Shown here in pieces: positions 36,930-48,610 of a stretch of DNA of 64,000 bases. The stretch's first letter is position 1, and each line of letters starts with the position of its first letter. The stretch spans positions 132,954,394-133,018,393 of the forward strand of contig CM070876.1 of the NCBI GenBank assembly GCA_036365515.1, read 5' to 3'. The notes under the pieces are model-generated. The model did no database searches, was not told the origin of the DNA, and saw only the letters and a list, made by a program, of their open reading frames with translations. This stretch comes from Torymus aiolomorphi (Eukaryota; Arthropoda; Insecta; Hymenoptera; Torymidae). The position numbers and the translations under genes were made by a program.

Positions 36930-37075
36930 CGCCTCCTTACATTTGTATTGCATTTACATTTTCATTTTACATTTAATAATTTTCTTATTTTGACAAACTT
37001 TTCTTTACATAAATTTTTTGTTAGTATATCCGCAATATTTTTATCAGTTTCAATTTTAATAATATCGATCACGTA
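36930..37075 (-). mobile_element. Copia 3 fragment sharing an LTR with Copia 2
   Basis: Starts CGCCTCCTTACATTTG exactly like the sequence inside the 3' LTR of Copia 2 (31524 onward), and follows it for about 145 bp to ATCGATCACG, then breaks off into Helitron helicase. It is best explained by LTR-LTR recombination or deletion in a tandem array. Confidence 0.8.
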
Positions 37076-37081
37076 AATTTG

Positions 37082-37548
37082 TGTTTTTGATCGTGTTCCA
37101 TTACATAGTCTATCAAAGATGCTAAGATTACGAATTAACATAACAATTACATTTTTTTTAATTTTATTTCATATGGAGGTAAACCTTCTCGTATATTATT
37201 TAACATTTCTATCGGAAAAGTTAAATGTATATTTTCATCCGTTTGATCTACTCCTTTATGTGTTGCATAATCTATACTATAATATGTTACAGTTTTATGT
37301 TCAATTAAGTTCAATATTTTATTATTTAATATATTTACTTGTTCATTGTGTGAACTTAATATTACATTTTTTGAAAAATGATAATTTTTATTAATATTTT
37401 TATATATTTCATGACAAACATTATTTGTTTTCCATTTATCTGGAATTTTAAAGAGATCAATTTTTCCTTCTCCAATATCTAATAAAAATGATGCAAAAGC
37501 ATTATCTTGAGTACGAATGTTTATTTTTAAATGGAAAATTTTAAACAA
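37082..37548 (-). pseudogene. Helitron A helicase, central fragment
   Basis: The minus strand shows AFASFLLDIGEGKI, ILSSHNEQVNILNN, a Y-x-S-x-D block and FPIEMLNN..GLPPYEIKL. After a frame break it continues with VIVMLIRNLSIFDRLCNGTR. These are the typical middle blocks of the Pif1-like domain of Helitron Rep-helicase. The Rep (HUH) domain is not seen. The downstream part resumes at 31174-31202 (NTCESSS) and 25845. About 20 residues are missing at the Copia 3 junction. Confidence 0.82.
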
Positions 37549-37569
37549 AGGCCAAGGATAAGAATTTTT

Positions 37570-38700
37570 TAAAAATCTCGAAAATGTTTACGACTCAGCG
37601 CCCCCTCACCCCCTCGCGTCCCCTCGCCCTCCTCGCGCCCCCTCACCCCCCTCGCGTCCATTCGCCCCCCTCCTCAGCGCCCCCCCTCAGCGCTCCCCTC
37701 ACCCCCTTCAAAATAACGTAAAAATGTGACTGTTTATACGTTTTTTTGAAAGAAATTGTTAGAGGCTTTAAATATTCCTTATTACATGTCCGATATATCT
37801 TCCATTTCATCTAAAATGTCCCCGATAACAAAAACTTTTTGTCCTTTGATAATGTCCATTTCTTCAGAACAGTGATAAAATTTTTAATAATATAAATATT
37901 CAGTGCTACTGACTATAGATTTATATCCTTCTTAAAGTTTATCCAAAGTAGTTATAGAAGTATCCACGACTTTGATATTATTATAATTTTGCACGTGTAA
38001 ATATAATACATTATTTTGTTATTCTAAAATGTCCCCGATAACAAAAACTTTTTGTCCTTGGATAGTGTCCATTTCTTCAGAACAATGATATACTATTATG
38101 AGAGTGGTTATATATTGCTATTGGCGAAAGATACCACTTAAAATAACAATCCAACGCGTCAATGAACAGTACCTCCAGGGTGACGTGGAAAACTGTTCGT
38201 CTCTTCAACCAATCTTTATAGTTAAATCAATTAGAAAAAAAATAAATATACAAATAAATAAATATCAATATTATTACATAGAACTTGCGATACTCGACAA
38301 TTCTTCTAATTAATTATATTATGATTTATAACTGAAACAATTGAGGGGGGGCTGAGGCGGGCGCTGAGGAGGGGCTGAGGGGGGCGAGGAGGCGCGAGGA
38401 GGGGTGAGAGGCGCGAGGAGGGGCGGGGGGCGAGCCTCTAACAATTTCTTTCAAAAAACGTATAACCAGTCACATTTTTACGTTATTTTGAGGAGGGGGT
38501 GAGGAGGCACGAGGGGGGGGGGGCGGGCGCTGAGTCGTAAACATTTTCTTACAACTATATAATATAGGAAGATATATATATATTCCTATATTATATAGAG
38601 GAACCACGTTGCCCCCCCTGACCCCCCGCCCCTTTCTCACCCCCTCCTCAAAATAACGTATAATTCCGTCATTTTTTACGTTAGTTCGTAACTTATTATT
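37570..38700. repeat. C-rich and G-rich inverted blocks with Helitron-like subterminal motifs
   Basis: 37585-37710 is C-rich (repeated CCCCTCGC/CCCCTCAC). 38343-38540 is G-rich and partly its reverse complement, including TTTACGACTCAGCG and its inverse and TAACGT-AAAATGTGACTG. 38605-38660 is again C-rich, beyond a perfect palindrome (38552-38600). A 65-bp block (ATGTCCCCGATAACAAAAAC) is directly repeated at 37815 and 38031. Helitron-type subterminal blocks lie at 38100-38224 and 38880-38985 in opposite orientations. No gene is seen. G-quadruplex formation is possible. Confidence 0.65.
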
Positions 38701-39171
38701 CTATTAGACCCCCCTCCCCCATCGTCAATGTCTTTAAACAACAGCTTTACATCACTTTTCCTGTTAGAAAAATTTTTAGAAGCAATTCTTTTGGAGTTGT
38801 TTTTTAGAAAGATATAAATGTGTAGTTAAAAACAATTCTATTGTTCATAAAAATTTGTATCAGTACAATATATAACTTATATACTATTAACAGTTTTCCA
38901 CGCTATCCGAGAGGTACTGTGAATAGACGCGTTGGATTTTGTTTAAAGTCGTATCCTTCGACTGGAGCCCTACATAACCACTATTTCATTATCCTTTCTT
39001 TTTGTTATTATTTTTGAACTTTTTACCTAAAAAAAAAATAAATTATTACTATTAATATTTTTTTTAAATTATTTAATATTTATATATATAGATATTTCTA
39101 TCTACTAGGAATGATACTAGGAATGAAATTAATGAGTTTTTATTTTAATAAGCCTTTATGGAAATCATTAA

Positions 39172-39594
39172 GGACGCTCTTGTACGACAATACAGTTTGT
39201 GCGCTCAGCGGGAGCACAAACTATACCAAACACGTCTTCTGTCTCTCTCGCTCTCGTGCACGTCATCTGCTATTTATGTTCATAATCATGAATTAAAGGA
39301 AATTTCCTACGGCTACGTACAATTTACAAGGTGTGGTTTGAAAGGGGAAGCCGCAATCTTTACGCCATATGTTTTTTACTGGTAAAAAATTTGTCCCTTT
39401 TTAGAAATACTCGACTTAACCTATTTTTTCCCGCTGTCCCATAAGAGTACATGTAAAAGATGACAACTTCAAACGTTAATTTCTCAAAATTTTCCACGGT
39501 TATAGGGGAAAATAAAAGTACCACAAGATTCGGCACATCTTGAACTATTGAAAATGTTATATCCCAGTTCGTAAATTTTCATGCAAGAGCATCC
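39172..39594. mobile_element. TTAA MITE 2
   Basis: 423 bp between TTAA at 39168-39171 and 39595-39598. TIRs are GGACGCTCTTGTA and, inverted at the right, GGATGCTCTTGCA (2 of 13 differ). No coding capacity. Not similar to TTAA MITE 1 beyond the target type. Confidence 0.8.
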
Positions 39595-39775
39595 TTAAAT
39601 CATTTTCTTGTTTGTTATTGTGTTCATTTGGAAAATTATGGAGAATAATATATATTTATATATTCCTTTTTATTTGTTTCCGTTTTATATTTGAACATTA
39701 TACAAGAATAAATTCATTATTAATGATATCATAAAGTTTAGGAATATTTATAAATTTCCTATTCATCATTTTTTA

Positions 39776-39806
<31 letters not shown>

Positions 39807-39809
39807 TAT

Positions 39810-41078
39810 TGTAACGGGTGCAGGCAATAAAGGCGAAAGAGCCGCGTGTACCGCGCCGCGAGGTTTGAATCGCGCGCGCTTGCACGTACAGCGGCTCGCT
39901 GCGCGCCAAGCGGGACGCGCGGGAGGCGAAGCAAGAAGAAGAAGAAGACGCCGCCGTAGCGCTCCGAAGGGACGCCGCGGCCATTGAGGCACAGTCTAGT
40001 CCTGTAGCGCAACAGGTGCGCACGTGTGCTCCCGCCTTAAACCAGTGCCGTGCTTCGCAGTGCCCCGCCAGTGCCGCATACCGCCCTGCAGAACCGCCCT
40101 TGCGCCTCCGATCCGCCGCCAGCCCCGCAGCGACGCATCTCCGGCTGCCTCACCGGCCGGGCCACTCCGCCACCCAGAAAGGGAGAGGAGGAGAGAGAGA
40201 AAGAGGCGGCAGCCGAGGCTCGAGGAGCCACGAGGCCCGACGCCTCGCAGCGAGAAGGCGAGAGCGCGGGAGCGTGAGAGAGAGAGAGAGAGAGAGGTAG
40301 ACTTCGGGCGACGCGCTGGCCAGCGCTAAAGTAAGTGTGCGCTTCATTTGTACTTTTGCCGCGTAGGTTTTGCGTGCGAGCGGCCACGCGTAAGAAGTGT
40401 TACGCGGCAATCCGACGCCGCCTGCGTAGAGGCAAGCGGCCTCGTGTGCGAGAGCGTGGCGGCCATTTTGTGGCGTCTCGCGGCGCGGTGACGCCGGCCG
40501 TGCGACCGGCCGGCTCCGCGTAAGTCTCGGCCTGCGCGCTCGTTTTGTAGGAGATGTTCGGGCTTCGCGCCCCTTAGCGCGATTCCTTTCGTCGAATAAA
40601 CTCTATTTATTTTACTTTTCATTATTCGTGTCGAGTCTGTCATTTCGCGAGTAACCGTTCCCTATCCCCCCGAATACCGCCCTCTACCTTTTCAGCAGCT
40701 GCAGCTAGTCGGAGGCTTTACCTCCTAGAGGAGCAACGTCAACGGGGAAATTGTAAGTGAAAGTCGCTCAGGTTAACCTGAGCGACGTTGTACGGGAACA
40801 CCGGCGAGAGTAGGTCAGGCTAGTGCATATCTAGCCGCCGGTGAATTGTGCGCCGAAGTCAGCGGCAGCGGCAGAGCGCAGCGCCGGGTCTAGTAGAAGG
40901 CGGCCTAAGCTTTCTACAGCGAAAGCCGGGCGCGCTTGTTCTGAGCCTGCGCCAACGTGCCCCGGCCGGCCGACGGGTCCGTCTACAACGGCGCGCTGCT
41001 CTGGGCGTAGTAGACGCCCGCTTATCGCCCGGCGCATCCCAGAGAGGGATTAATACCCTCTTTTAAATTCACCCCGTT

Positions 41079-41081
<3 letters not shown>
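39810..41081 (+). mobile_element. Solo LTR in an AT microsatellite
   Basis: 1,272 bp starting TGTAACGGGTG and ending CACCCCGTTACA, GC-rich, with AT repeats on both sides (39788-39809; 41082-41157). A polyadenylation signal AATAAA lies near 40596. The open frames within are GC-rich chance frames. There is no partner LTR or internal region, so it is the product of LTR-LTR recombination. The strand is guessed from the AATAAA. Confidence 0.8.

Positions 41082-41157
<76 letters not shown>
41082..41157. repeat. AT microsatellite
   Basis: About 76 bp of AT repeat at the right edge of the solo LTR; the left edge has a shorter run. Confidence 0.97.
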
Positions 41158-41159
<2 letters not shown>

Positions 41160-41354
41160 ATAATAGAGAAAAAGATATACTCATATTATTTATATTTATT
41201 AATTATTTTTATATTTTTCGTTATGTTCATTTTCATGATTATTCATCATTTTCTTCTTTTTGTTTGGTCTAATAAATAATAAATAATAATATTAATTATA
41301 TAACTAATATTTATTTAATATACAAATTTAAAACTTTACCTCATTTAAAAATAT

Positions 41355-41606
41355 TTCATCGTCTACATTGCCGTTTATCTTATATAGGAAACAATTTCCT
41401 ATTGTATTAGCTTTTGCTATAACTTAAATCTCAAGGTCAAACTTTCGATAACATGGGATTATTTTTAAAAACATCTTTATTCTCTCATGGTCAATTATAC
41501 GTTGCTCTTTCAAGATGTAAAAATCCAAATAATATACACATACAAAATGAATCAGAAAATAAAAATCAAATAACAAATATTGTTTGGAAAGAAATATTAG
41601 ATTAAT
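41355..41606 (+). pseudogene. Helitron B helicase C-terminus
   Basis: Shows LPFILYRKQFPIVLAFAIT, then after a frame change KSQGQTFDNMG, LFSHGQLYVALSRC and NIVWKEILD followed by TAA. These are helicase motifs V and VI in the order known for Helitrons. It is the uninterrupted paralogue of 25262-25845 and so provides the empty site for core element copy 3. The 5' part of the gene is lost, replaced by repeats and the solo LTR. Confidence 0.82.
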
Positions 41607-41690
41607 TACATTTTTTTATCTTATTTTCTTTTATTATATTATGATATTAAACATTTTCAACTGTAACATATTTAATACAATTGCTAATAG

Positions 41691-42095
41691 ATGGCCAGTC
41701 AAGGAGATTCAAGACCTAGTCCATTAAGATGGGATCTAACACAGAAAATATATGTTGAAGTAGAAAGTATACAGCATGTAAGATATTTGGATGAAATAAA
41801 TAAACAACTACAAAATCATATTAATGCGGAAGATGAATATGAACATGATTTAATTAATCAAATAAATGAATGTAATAATGATATCACACAAGGACAAATT
41901 CCATTGATTTGGAATCCAGAACAAAATAAATATAATGAAGTAGATAACCTAAAAGATGCCGTTAAACTTGACAGGTTAAACGAAATGGTGGAAAAATATG
42001 AAAAAGAAGAAAATAAGTATAATGAGTATAATAATAACTTACTTAAAGAGTATGATATGAATTATATAAAAACTTTAATTGAAGCATATAAATAA
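41691..42095 (+). CDS. Helitron-associated coiled-coil-like protein, copy in Helitron B
   Basis: 134 residues from ATG 41691, open to its stop, 85 bases after the helicase stop. Rich in Asn, Glu, Lys and Tyr, with an all-helical, coiled-coil-like pattern and a short Ser/Pro N-terminus (SQGDSRPSP). Homologous to 24569-24907. The linked position in two copies suggests a regular Helitron gene. I do not recognise a known domain, and function cannot be given. Possible alternatives are a structural or DNA-binding accessory protein. Confidence 0.6.
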   Translation: MASQGDSRPSPLRWDLTQKIYVEVESIQHVRYLDEINKQLQNHINAEDEYEHDLINQINECNNDITQGQIPLIWNPEQNKYNEVDNLKDAVKLDRLNEMVEKYEKEENKYNEYNNNLLKEYDMNYIKTLIEAYK

Positions 42096-42149
42096 TAATT
42101 AAATTCAATTGATAAAAATTAATGAATATTTTACAAAAAAGTTTAAGAG

Positions 42150-43085
42150 TTAAAATAATTATTAGAAGTCAAAAAAATTAATTTTTTAACAATAATTTAT
42201 CCTTCTTTAACAATAACAAATTATGTCCTAACAATTAAGTACATATAAAAAAAGGAACAAGGAAAATATACAATTAGTTCCTAAAATACATATGAACCCT
42301 TACAGGATTTTATTTTTCGTAATGTTCAAATGATAACAATCAAGCTTTTTTAAATATGTAATATTTAAAATTTTACGAAAATAGTAATGAAATTTTGAAA
42401 ATGTTATAAGTTCATTAACATCTTTCACATATTCCATATAATGTTAACATATAGTGCTAAAATACATATAAAAGGAACAGTAAATATATATGTTTCCTAA
42501 TTATGAAAAGCATACAAAAAAGTAATACATTAAAGAATATGTTAAAGAAAAATTTCCCAAATAAAAAATTATCAAAGTTTTCGTAAATTTGAAGTATTAT
42601 TTAGTAAATAATACATGACAAATAATTATTAGAAGTCAAAAAATTTAATTTCTTAAATTTATGTCCTAACAATTAACTACATATAAAAAAGCAACAATAA
42701 AAATATACAAAGTTCCTAAAATACTTATGAACCCTTAAAGGATTATATTAAAAAAAAAAAAATTATTAATAGCATTTTTTGTAATGTTCAAATGATAACA
42801 ATTAAACTTTTTTTAAATATATAATATTTAAAATTTTACGAAAATAGTAATGAAATTTTGAAAATATTATAAGTTCATTAACATTTCTCATATTCTACAC
42901 ATATTCTACATAATGTTAACATATAATGCTAAAATATATATAAAAGGAACAATAAACATATGTGTTTCCTAATTATGAAAAGCATACAAAAAAGTAAAAC
43001 ATTAAAAAATATGTTAAAAAAAAATTTTTCCAAATGAAAAATTATCAAAATTTTCGTAAATTTTAACTATTTTTTAGTAAATAAT
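42150..43085. repeat. About 466-bp tandem duplication in Helitron B
   Basis: Two units, marked by ATTATTAGAAGTCAAAAAA at 42158 and 42624, with matching blocks GGAACA, AATGTTCAAATGATAAC, AATATTTAAAATTTTACG and CTAATTATGAAAAGCATAC. AT-rich and non-coding. Confidence 0.85.
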
Positions 43086-43149
43086 ACATGGAAAATATGA
43101 AGTAAAATAAGTCATATATAAAAAGTATACCAATTTAAAATTAAATATC

Positions 43150-43439
43150 GAAAACGGTTACTTAGGGGTATTTGCGACGGATACCACTTTAAAAGAAATC
43201 CAACGCGCCTATTCACAGCACCTCTAAGGTGGCGTGGAAAGCTGTTAAATATATATAACTTATATATTATACATTTCATATCTTTATAAACATTTTTCAA
43301 ATGGGATCTTTCTAACTATACATTTATATCTTTCTATATAAAATTATTCCTAAGTATATAATTAGTACATATTTTTTATTATAATTACAACATATCGGGG
43401 GTTGGCGAGCGGAGCGAGCAGGGGGGCGAAGCCCCACTA
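43150..43439 (+). mobile_element. Helitron B 3' terminus
   Basis: The subterminal block at 43150-43265 is the reverse complement of the Helitron A block. The end is GAGCGGAGCGAG, a GGGGCGAAGCCCC hairpin, ACTAG, and then T: a textbook Helitron 3' end. It lies in TA-rich sequence. Confidence 0.88.
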
Positions 43440-43639
43440 GTATATATATACACACAATATCCGTAAAATTATAAATGATTATAAGTAATCTTAGGATAAT
43501 TATACTTATTATCGCTAAGTAGTAGATAAATCCAAAAACAAATTACATTCAGCTAATTAAGCATATCATTTTATAAGTTTCTAAGAGAGCCAGCTGTTTC
43601 TATCTAGATCGAACTACTTAATTCGGGTCTATCAAGCTG

Positions 43640-44416
43640 CAATAGCAAAGTCAGCGTAATCAAAAAACACACATCCTATAATTTTTAACTCATTTTTAGC
43701 TAATTAATTACCACTAGCAATAATTAATAACCACTGCCGATCGACGGTTAACACCTGTTACGGTATCTTGACTTTTAAGCTGGCTTAGCATTGCGATCAC
43801 GACTGTAGTTTTTGAGATACAGAATCCATTCAGGCGCGATAATTTTTAGCTCGCCGAGCACTACAAGATCGTATAGTGTAAAATCCGATGTGGTTAATTT
43901 ATAACCCGCAAATTAATCAAAAACGAATAAAAAATAACAAAAAATTATCAAGCGCTTATTACTGCGACTCGCCGTCGTGGAATTAGACTTCAAACATATA
44001 ATTACAATTAATTATCACTGCAAGAAATTAATTACCACTCAAAACACCGATTAACACCTTTTTTCCGGTAAAACCGAATTAAGCTAGCGCAAACTCGCGC
44101 CGTTCCCGCTCTAGTGGAGTTACGGAATCGATTCTAGTCTTAAAATTTTTAGCTCGGCTAGCACTGCACGATGGTAAAGTGAAATATAGAATGTGGTTAA
44201 TTTTTAACCCCTAAATTAAACAAAAACGAATAAAAAATTACAAAAAATTATCAAGCGCTTTTTACAGCGACTCGCCGTGGTAGGCTTAGACTTGAAACAT
44301 ATAATTACAATTAATTACCGCTGCAAAATATTAATTAGTACTCAAAAACACCGATTAACGCCTGTTTTTCGGGAAAACCGACTTAAGCTAGCGCAAACTC
44401 GCGCCGTTTCCGCTCT
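43640..44416. repeat. About 305-bp tandem repeat
   Basis: Two full units and a diverged first one. Landmarks are AAAAACGAATAAAAAAT at 43918 and 44223, AAGCTAGCGCAAACTCGCG at 44082 and 44385, and ATTAACACC/ATTAACGCC. No gene is seen. Confidence 0.85.
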
Positions 44417-47410
44417 AGATAGATAGATAGATAGATAGATAGATGTTTATTCGTATAAATTATACAAAGTAATTTTTAAAAACAACACAAAATTGCGCTT
44501 AAATTAACATTAAAAAGAAATTAAAATAAAAAGGAAAAATATTGCACGTGATATCAGTTAAAACTAGGTAATACTACATATCACAGTAAGTCAAGTCACG
44601 CAGAGTGATATCACAGATGAAAATAGTGAAAAATAATACGAATAATATCATACATAAAATACTTGTAACATCTATCAAATACAGTTTAAAAATACAAGAA
44701 AGCGCACATAATACAATAAACGATTTAAAAAATGACACAGTAATACATACTCTCTGAACGCACAGGCACTCTCTCCCATTCATCCTTTAAATACATTCAT
44801 ACTTTAAAATCATGTATATGGGACGGAACAGGACACATATAAATAAAAGACGCTTAAATGGGAGTTCCATAAATGCGCTCCCTGTACTTTGAAAGACCTA
44901 ACCCCGTATGTTTTGCGCATCAGGGGGACTGCAAGTTCTTATATCACCCTCCTAACAGTACCTCTGGGTACATGTCTAGTAAAGAGACCTAGTAGAGTCC
45001 GGGGCATTCATACGCACGATTTTGTACATTAGTACAACCATGAAGTAGTGTCTCCTCGAATCTATGCATAACCAACCCAAAGAGATTCTGTGAGGCGTGA
45101 TGTGATCGTCCCTCCTAAGATCCACCACATATCGCACACAGGAATTCTGCAGGACCTGCAGGCGGTTACGCAACTCCTGAGATGCGTCCAACATCACAAC
45201 TGAACAATAGTCTAGATGAGGGAAAAGCAGTGCCTCGGCCAGCCGTTTCCGGAGAGACTCGGAGGTGTAATTCCTGAAGAATCTAAGATGGTACAACGTT
45301 CTATTGAATTTTTTTAGTTAGGATGTCTACGTGATTCTTCCAAGTCATTTTAGAATCAAGAACTACTCCGAGACTCTCGACAGAATCGGAGAAGGGCACC
45401 CTTACACCATCACCCAAAATAATGCAAAGGGAGGAATCATCCTTTAAACTATTGACAAAACTATTACTACCGAAAACAATCGCTTTCGTCTTACCTGCAT
45501 TGAGTTTGAGCACGGCGCCGGTTGCCCATTTCGAGACTGCTTTTGCAGCTTGTTGAGTCAATGCCACCCCCTCACCGAACCTATCACGCGATACCTGATA
45601 ATAAACTTGCAGATCATCTGCATATAATATATGTTGGACACCCAAAGGGTCGAGAACCTCCCGCAGGTCATTGATATAGAGGCAGAACAACAGAGGTCCC
45701 AGAACTGACCCCTGTGGGACTCCTAAGTTTGTACCGAGCCACGAAGACTCGTCAGAGAGGTTAGAGTATACCTTTTGCAACCTTCCATCGAAGTAGGAGT
45801 TGATCCACGAGAGGGCAGCCCTAGAAAATCCCAGCAATCCTAGCTTTTCGAGAAGTTGAGAAGATAGTATAGTGTCGAATGCCTTACTAAAATCAAATAG
45901 CAGAAGAATGGTCACGAGTTTTTTGTCCATGCCAGATCTGATGTCATCTGTCAGTCTAATAAGTGCTGTTTGTGTGGAATTAAAACGTCGAAAACCTGTC
46001 TGATTTGGGTCGAGAATTTTCATGGTCTTCAGATGCTCCATCAGTTGCATGTGTGCAATTTTCTCAAGCACCTTCGAAAGAAAGCAAAGCAAGGCAATCG
46101 GTCGAAATTCTGGGGGAGAAGTTGGTGCCTTTGTTTTCTTTAAAAGAATGATGTTTGCTCTCTTCCAGAGGGATGGGAAAATATTAGTCGTCAGGGAGGA
46201 GTTAAAGAGTTTAACCAGTAGGTTGCCAATGACAGGCAATGCTTTGACAATGACACATTGAGGAATCCAGTCCACTCCACGTGCCTGCGATGAAAAATGA
46301 GATATCGCGATAACAACATCATTAAAAGTTATGGGTTTAAAGGAGAATCCTTCATCACTACTCTCCAATATAATTCTGCGACGTTTCTCATTGTCATCCC
46401 GTGGAGAGACGGACACTCCAGCAAAGTGACGGTTAAGCTCATCTGGAGTGAACCCATTTAAGTCCTCGGTGTGTCTGGGTAAGAGTCCCAGGCGACGTAA
46501 CTCTTTCCAGACACTGCCATCTGTCAGAGCATCCGTTAGTCTGGCATGTAAATAAGACGTCTTCGCTAGGTCAGTCTTCTCGTCGATTTGTTTACGTAGC
46601 GTGACAAATTCTACGTAAAGGACTTGCTGTCCAGTACGTTTGTAGCGTTTGTAGAGGATGTCACGTCTGCGGAGCAGCTGGACTAGCTCGGCATCGATCC
46701 ACGGCAGCCTGCCCTTTTTCAGGACAAAAGTTTTTTCCGGTGCCAAGGAATCTGTGGCTGCCGATAGATTGGTGCAGAGGCAGTCCAGAGCTTGCTCAGT
46801 ATCAAGAACGTCAGCATCGAAGGGTGTCCAATCACAGCAAGCCAATAGCGCTACAAGATCTTCGGCATTGATATTTCTATAATCTCTGTACAGAAAAGTT
46901 TGTGTTCTTGGCACCTCAGAGTTGAAACCGATGGTAACGTCAATAATGTTGTGGCTGCTGTGAAAGTTAGCTGGGATGTTTCGATCGTTGATGATATTGT
47001 CATTTTCGTCAACGAGAATCACGTCAATCCAGGTGCGAGATGCAGGCTTTATGTGGGTGGGGCCGTGTTGAACCAGCTGCAGCGACAGTTCAGCTGCAAG
47101 GTTACGAACAAACATGGCGTCATGACCGCCACTGAGAAGATCGGCCTTCAAATCCCCCATTACAATTTTATGACTGTAATTGCCTGACAAGGTTCTTAAA
47201 TTGGTAATTAGATCTGCATTTTTTAAAAAGACAATTTTTGGAGGTCGATATATTACCCCGACAAGTACAGGCGGGTTCTTGGTGTCACTGATAGAACAGA
47301 AAATGAACTCGGGAAGACACGGTTTTCCGATTCCTTCCGTGCTGGACCTCGTTAGAATCTCGCAGCGAAGGTGTTCTTTTACAAATAAAGCTACACCTCC
47401 ACCATTCGCA
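44417..47410 (-). mobile_element. Jockey/CR1-like non-LTR retrotransposon with GATA tail
   Basis: Minus-strand element, 5'-truncated near 47410, ending at 44443 in a GATA microsatellite (44417-44443), which fits a simple-repeat 3' tail. The 3' UTR is about 500 bp. It lies against or inside RT gene 1, whose C-terminus is at 47410-47600; the exact join is unclear. Confidence 0.82.
44860..47400 (-). pseudogene. Endonuclease-reverse transcriptase of the GATA-tailed element
   Basis: The frame (45301-47400) begins within the endonuclease (GGGVALFVKEHL, VGVIYRPP, VMGDLKADLL, SSHNIIDVTI). It continues with RT: EFRPIALLCFLSKVLEK, QTGFR, LLFDFSKAFDTI, GVPQGSVLGPLLF and the ILYADDLQVYY box. After a frame change at the A run near 45305 the C-terminal domain follows (HLDYCSVVMLDA, LQNSCVRYV; 44976-45296), then further frame changes around 44880-44975 (KVQGAHLWNS-like). 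The catalytic boxes look intact; the N-terminus is missing and the tail is frameshifted. The first 65 codons of the long frame come from the neighbour, not this protein. Confidence 0.85.
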
Positions 47411-47860
47411 TTACGGTGTGACTTGGTGTTGTCTTGTCCGCTTTGAAGATCCACTTCAAATATCTTTCCTGCACCTTTTCTATCTCCTTCCATGTATTCC
47501 ATCCCCATATTTCTGCTCCGTATCTCAAAATACTGCTTATCATGGCATCGAAGAGCCTCATCCTTCTTTTCCATTTTTCCTTGAAGAATCTCTCTCCCAT
47601 GCTTCATATTCTTCCTAGTGCTGAATTTGCCTTTTTTGTGATGTTCGCTATGTGCTTCTGTTCTCCGTTGTCCGTCTGCATTCTATAGCCTAGATACGTC
47701 ACTTCCTTAACTATTTCTATTTTGCTTCCTTTCCATTTAAATTCTACCTGCTTCCTTCTTCCTTTTGCGTTCCTCCTGAATTCCATAATTTTTGTCTTCT
47801 CTACGTTTAGCTCCAATCCTATCTTCTCTATGTATTTATTAAATTTCCTCATAACCTCTC
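47410..47860 (-). pseudogene. RT gene 1, C-terminal part
   Basis: Two overlapping minus frames (47604-47891 and 47391-47600) encode the RT thumb and tail: LNVEKTKIMEF, VTYLGYRMQTD, then YGAEIWGW and ERYLKWI. The upstream half with the PYADDVILVANN box lies at 53704-54133, across the 5.8 kb transposon. Removing that transposon and one TGA puts the halves in frame (GL then REVM). A frame change occurs near 47600. The clade is unresolved. Confidence 0.8.
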
Positions 47861-48010
47861 TGACAAGTAACCCTACGGAAGTGTCACTCACCGATTTACC
47901 TGAGACTTTGCATACGGCTTCTATATCGAAAAATATGAGACACCTTTTTTTTTTAGCTGCCCATAAAGAGTTTTAAGGTCGTAAATCACCAATCGTGAAT
48001 TTTTATACGT

Positions 48011-48610
48011 GAAATGAGAATATATCATCAGTAAATCCATAACTTCGTAACCCTTTTCGTGTGCCAAAAAAAAATTTTTTTTTTAGCACACCTATGAGAC
48101 ATGTTTTTTCTGGCACAATACACCTTATATTATAAGGAAAAAACGTTGTCCAATCGAAAACTTTTGGGTGAAATCCATATTTTGCTGAGGAAAATGAGCG
48201 ATTTTTCCCGAATCCACGTAATTCAATGATTTTTGATTATTTTTAGCGATTTTCAAATCCACGTAACTTGGCGCCGAATTGACCGATTTTAAAGATTCTC
48301 ATCTCAAATTAAAGCTCTTTTTTTACTGCAATCGTTTTTTGTGGAATGTTTCTTGGCCAGTTTCATAGCTTGCTATTGGTTAATCAACAAGGACCGCACT
48401 TTTCGTCCATTTTTCCCATGTTAAATTCCCATAAGAAAAATGAAATGCAGCAAAAAAATGGATGCACCCATAATTTCTTCTTATAATATAAGGTGTAATG
48501 TGCCAAAAAACGTGTCTCATAGGTGTGCTCGGAAAAGAAATTTTGGAACTCGAAAAGGGTCACAAAATTATGAATTTAGTAAATCCGATTTACTCATATA
48601 CCATATAGCC
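48011..48610. repeat. Foldback nested in the left part of the DDE transposon
   Basis: Arms of about 140 bp: 48011-48150 and 48480-48610 are inverted copies (GTAAATC, CCTTTTCG, CACACCTATGAGACA, CACCTTATATTATAAG). Its ATGAGACA block resembles the ATGAGACACC in the transposon's own TIR, so it may derive from a related end. Confidence 0.75.

Noticed and set aside
40016..40410. GC-rich proteins in the solo LTR
   Set aside because: All frames are open because of GC bias; no domain; bounded by LTR ends.
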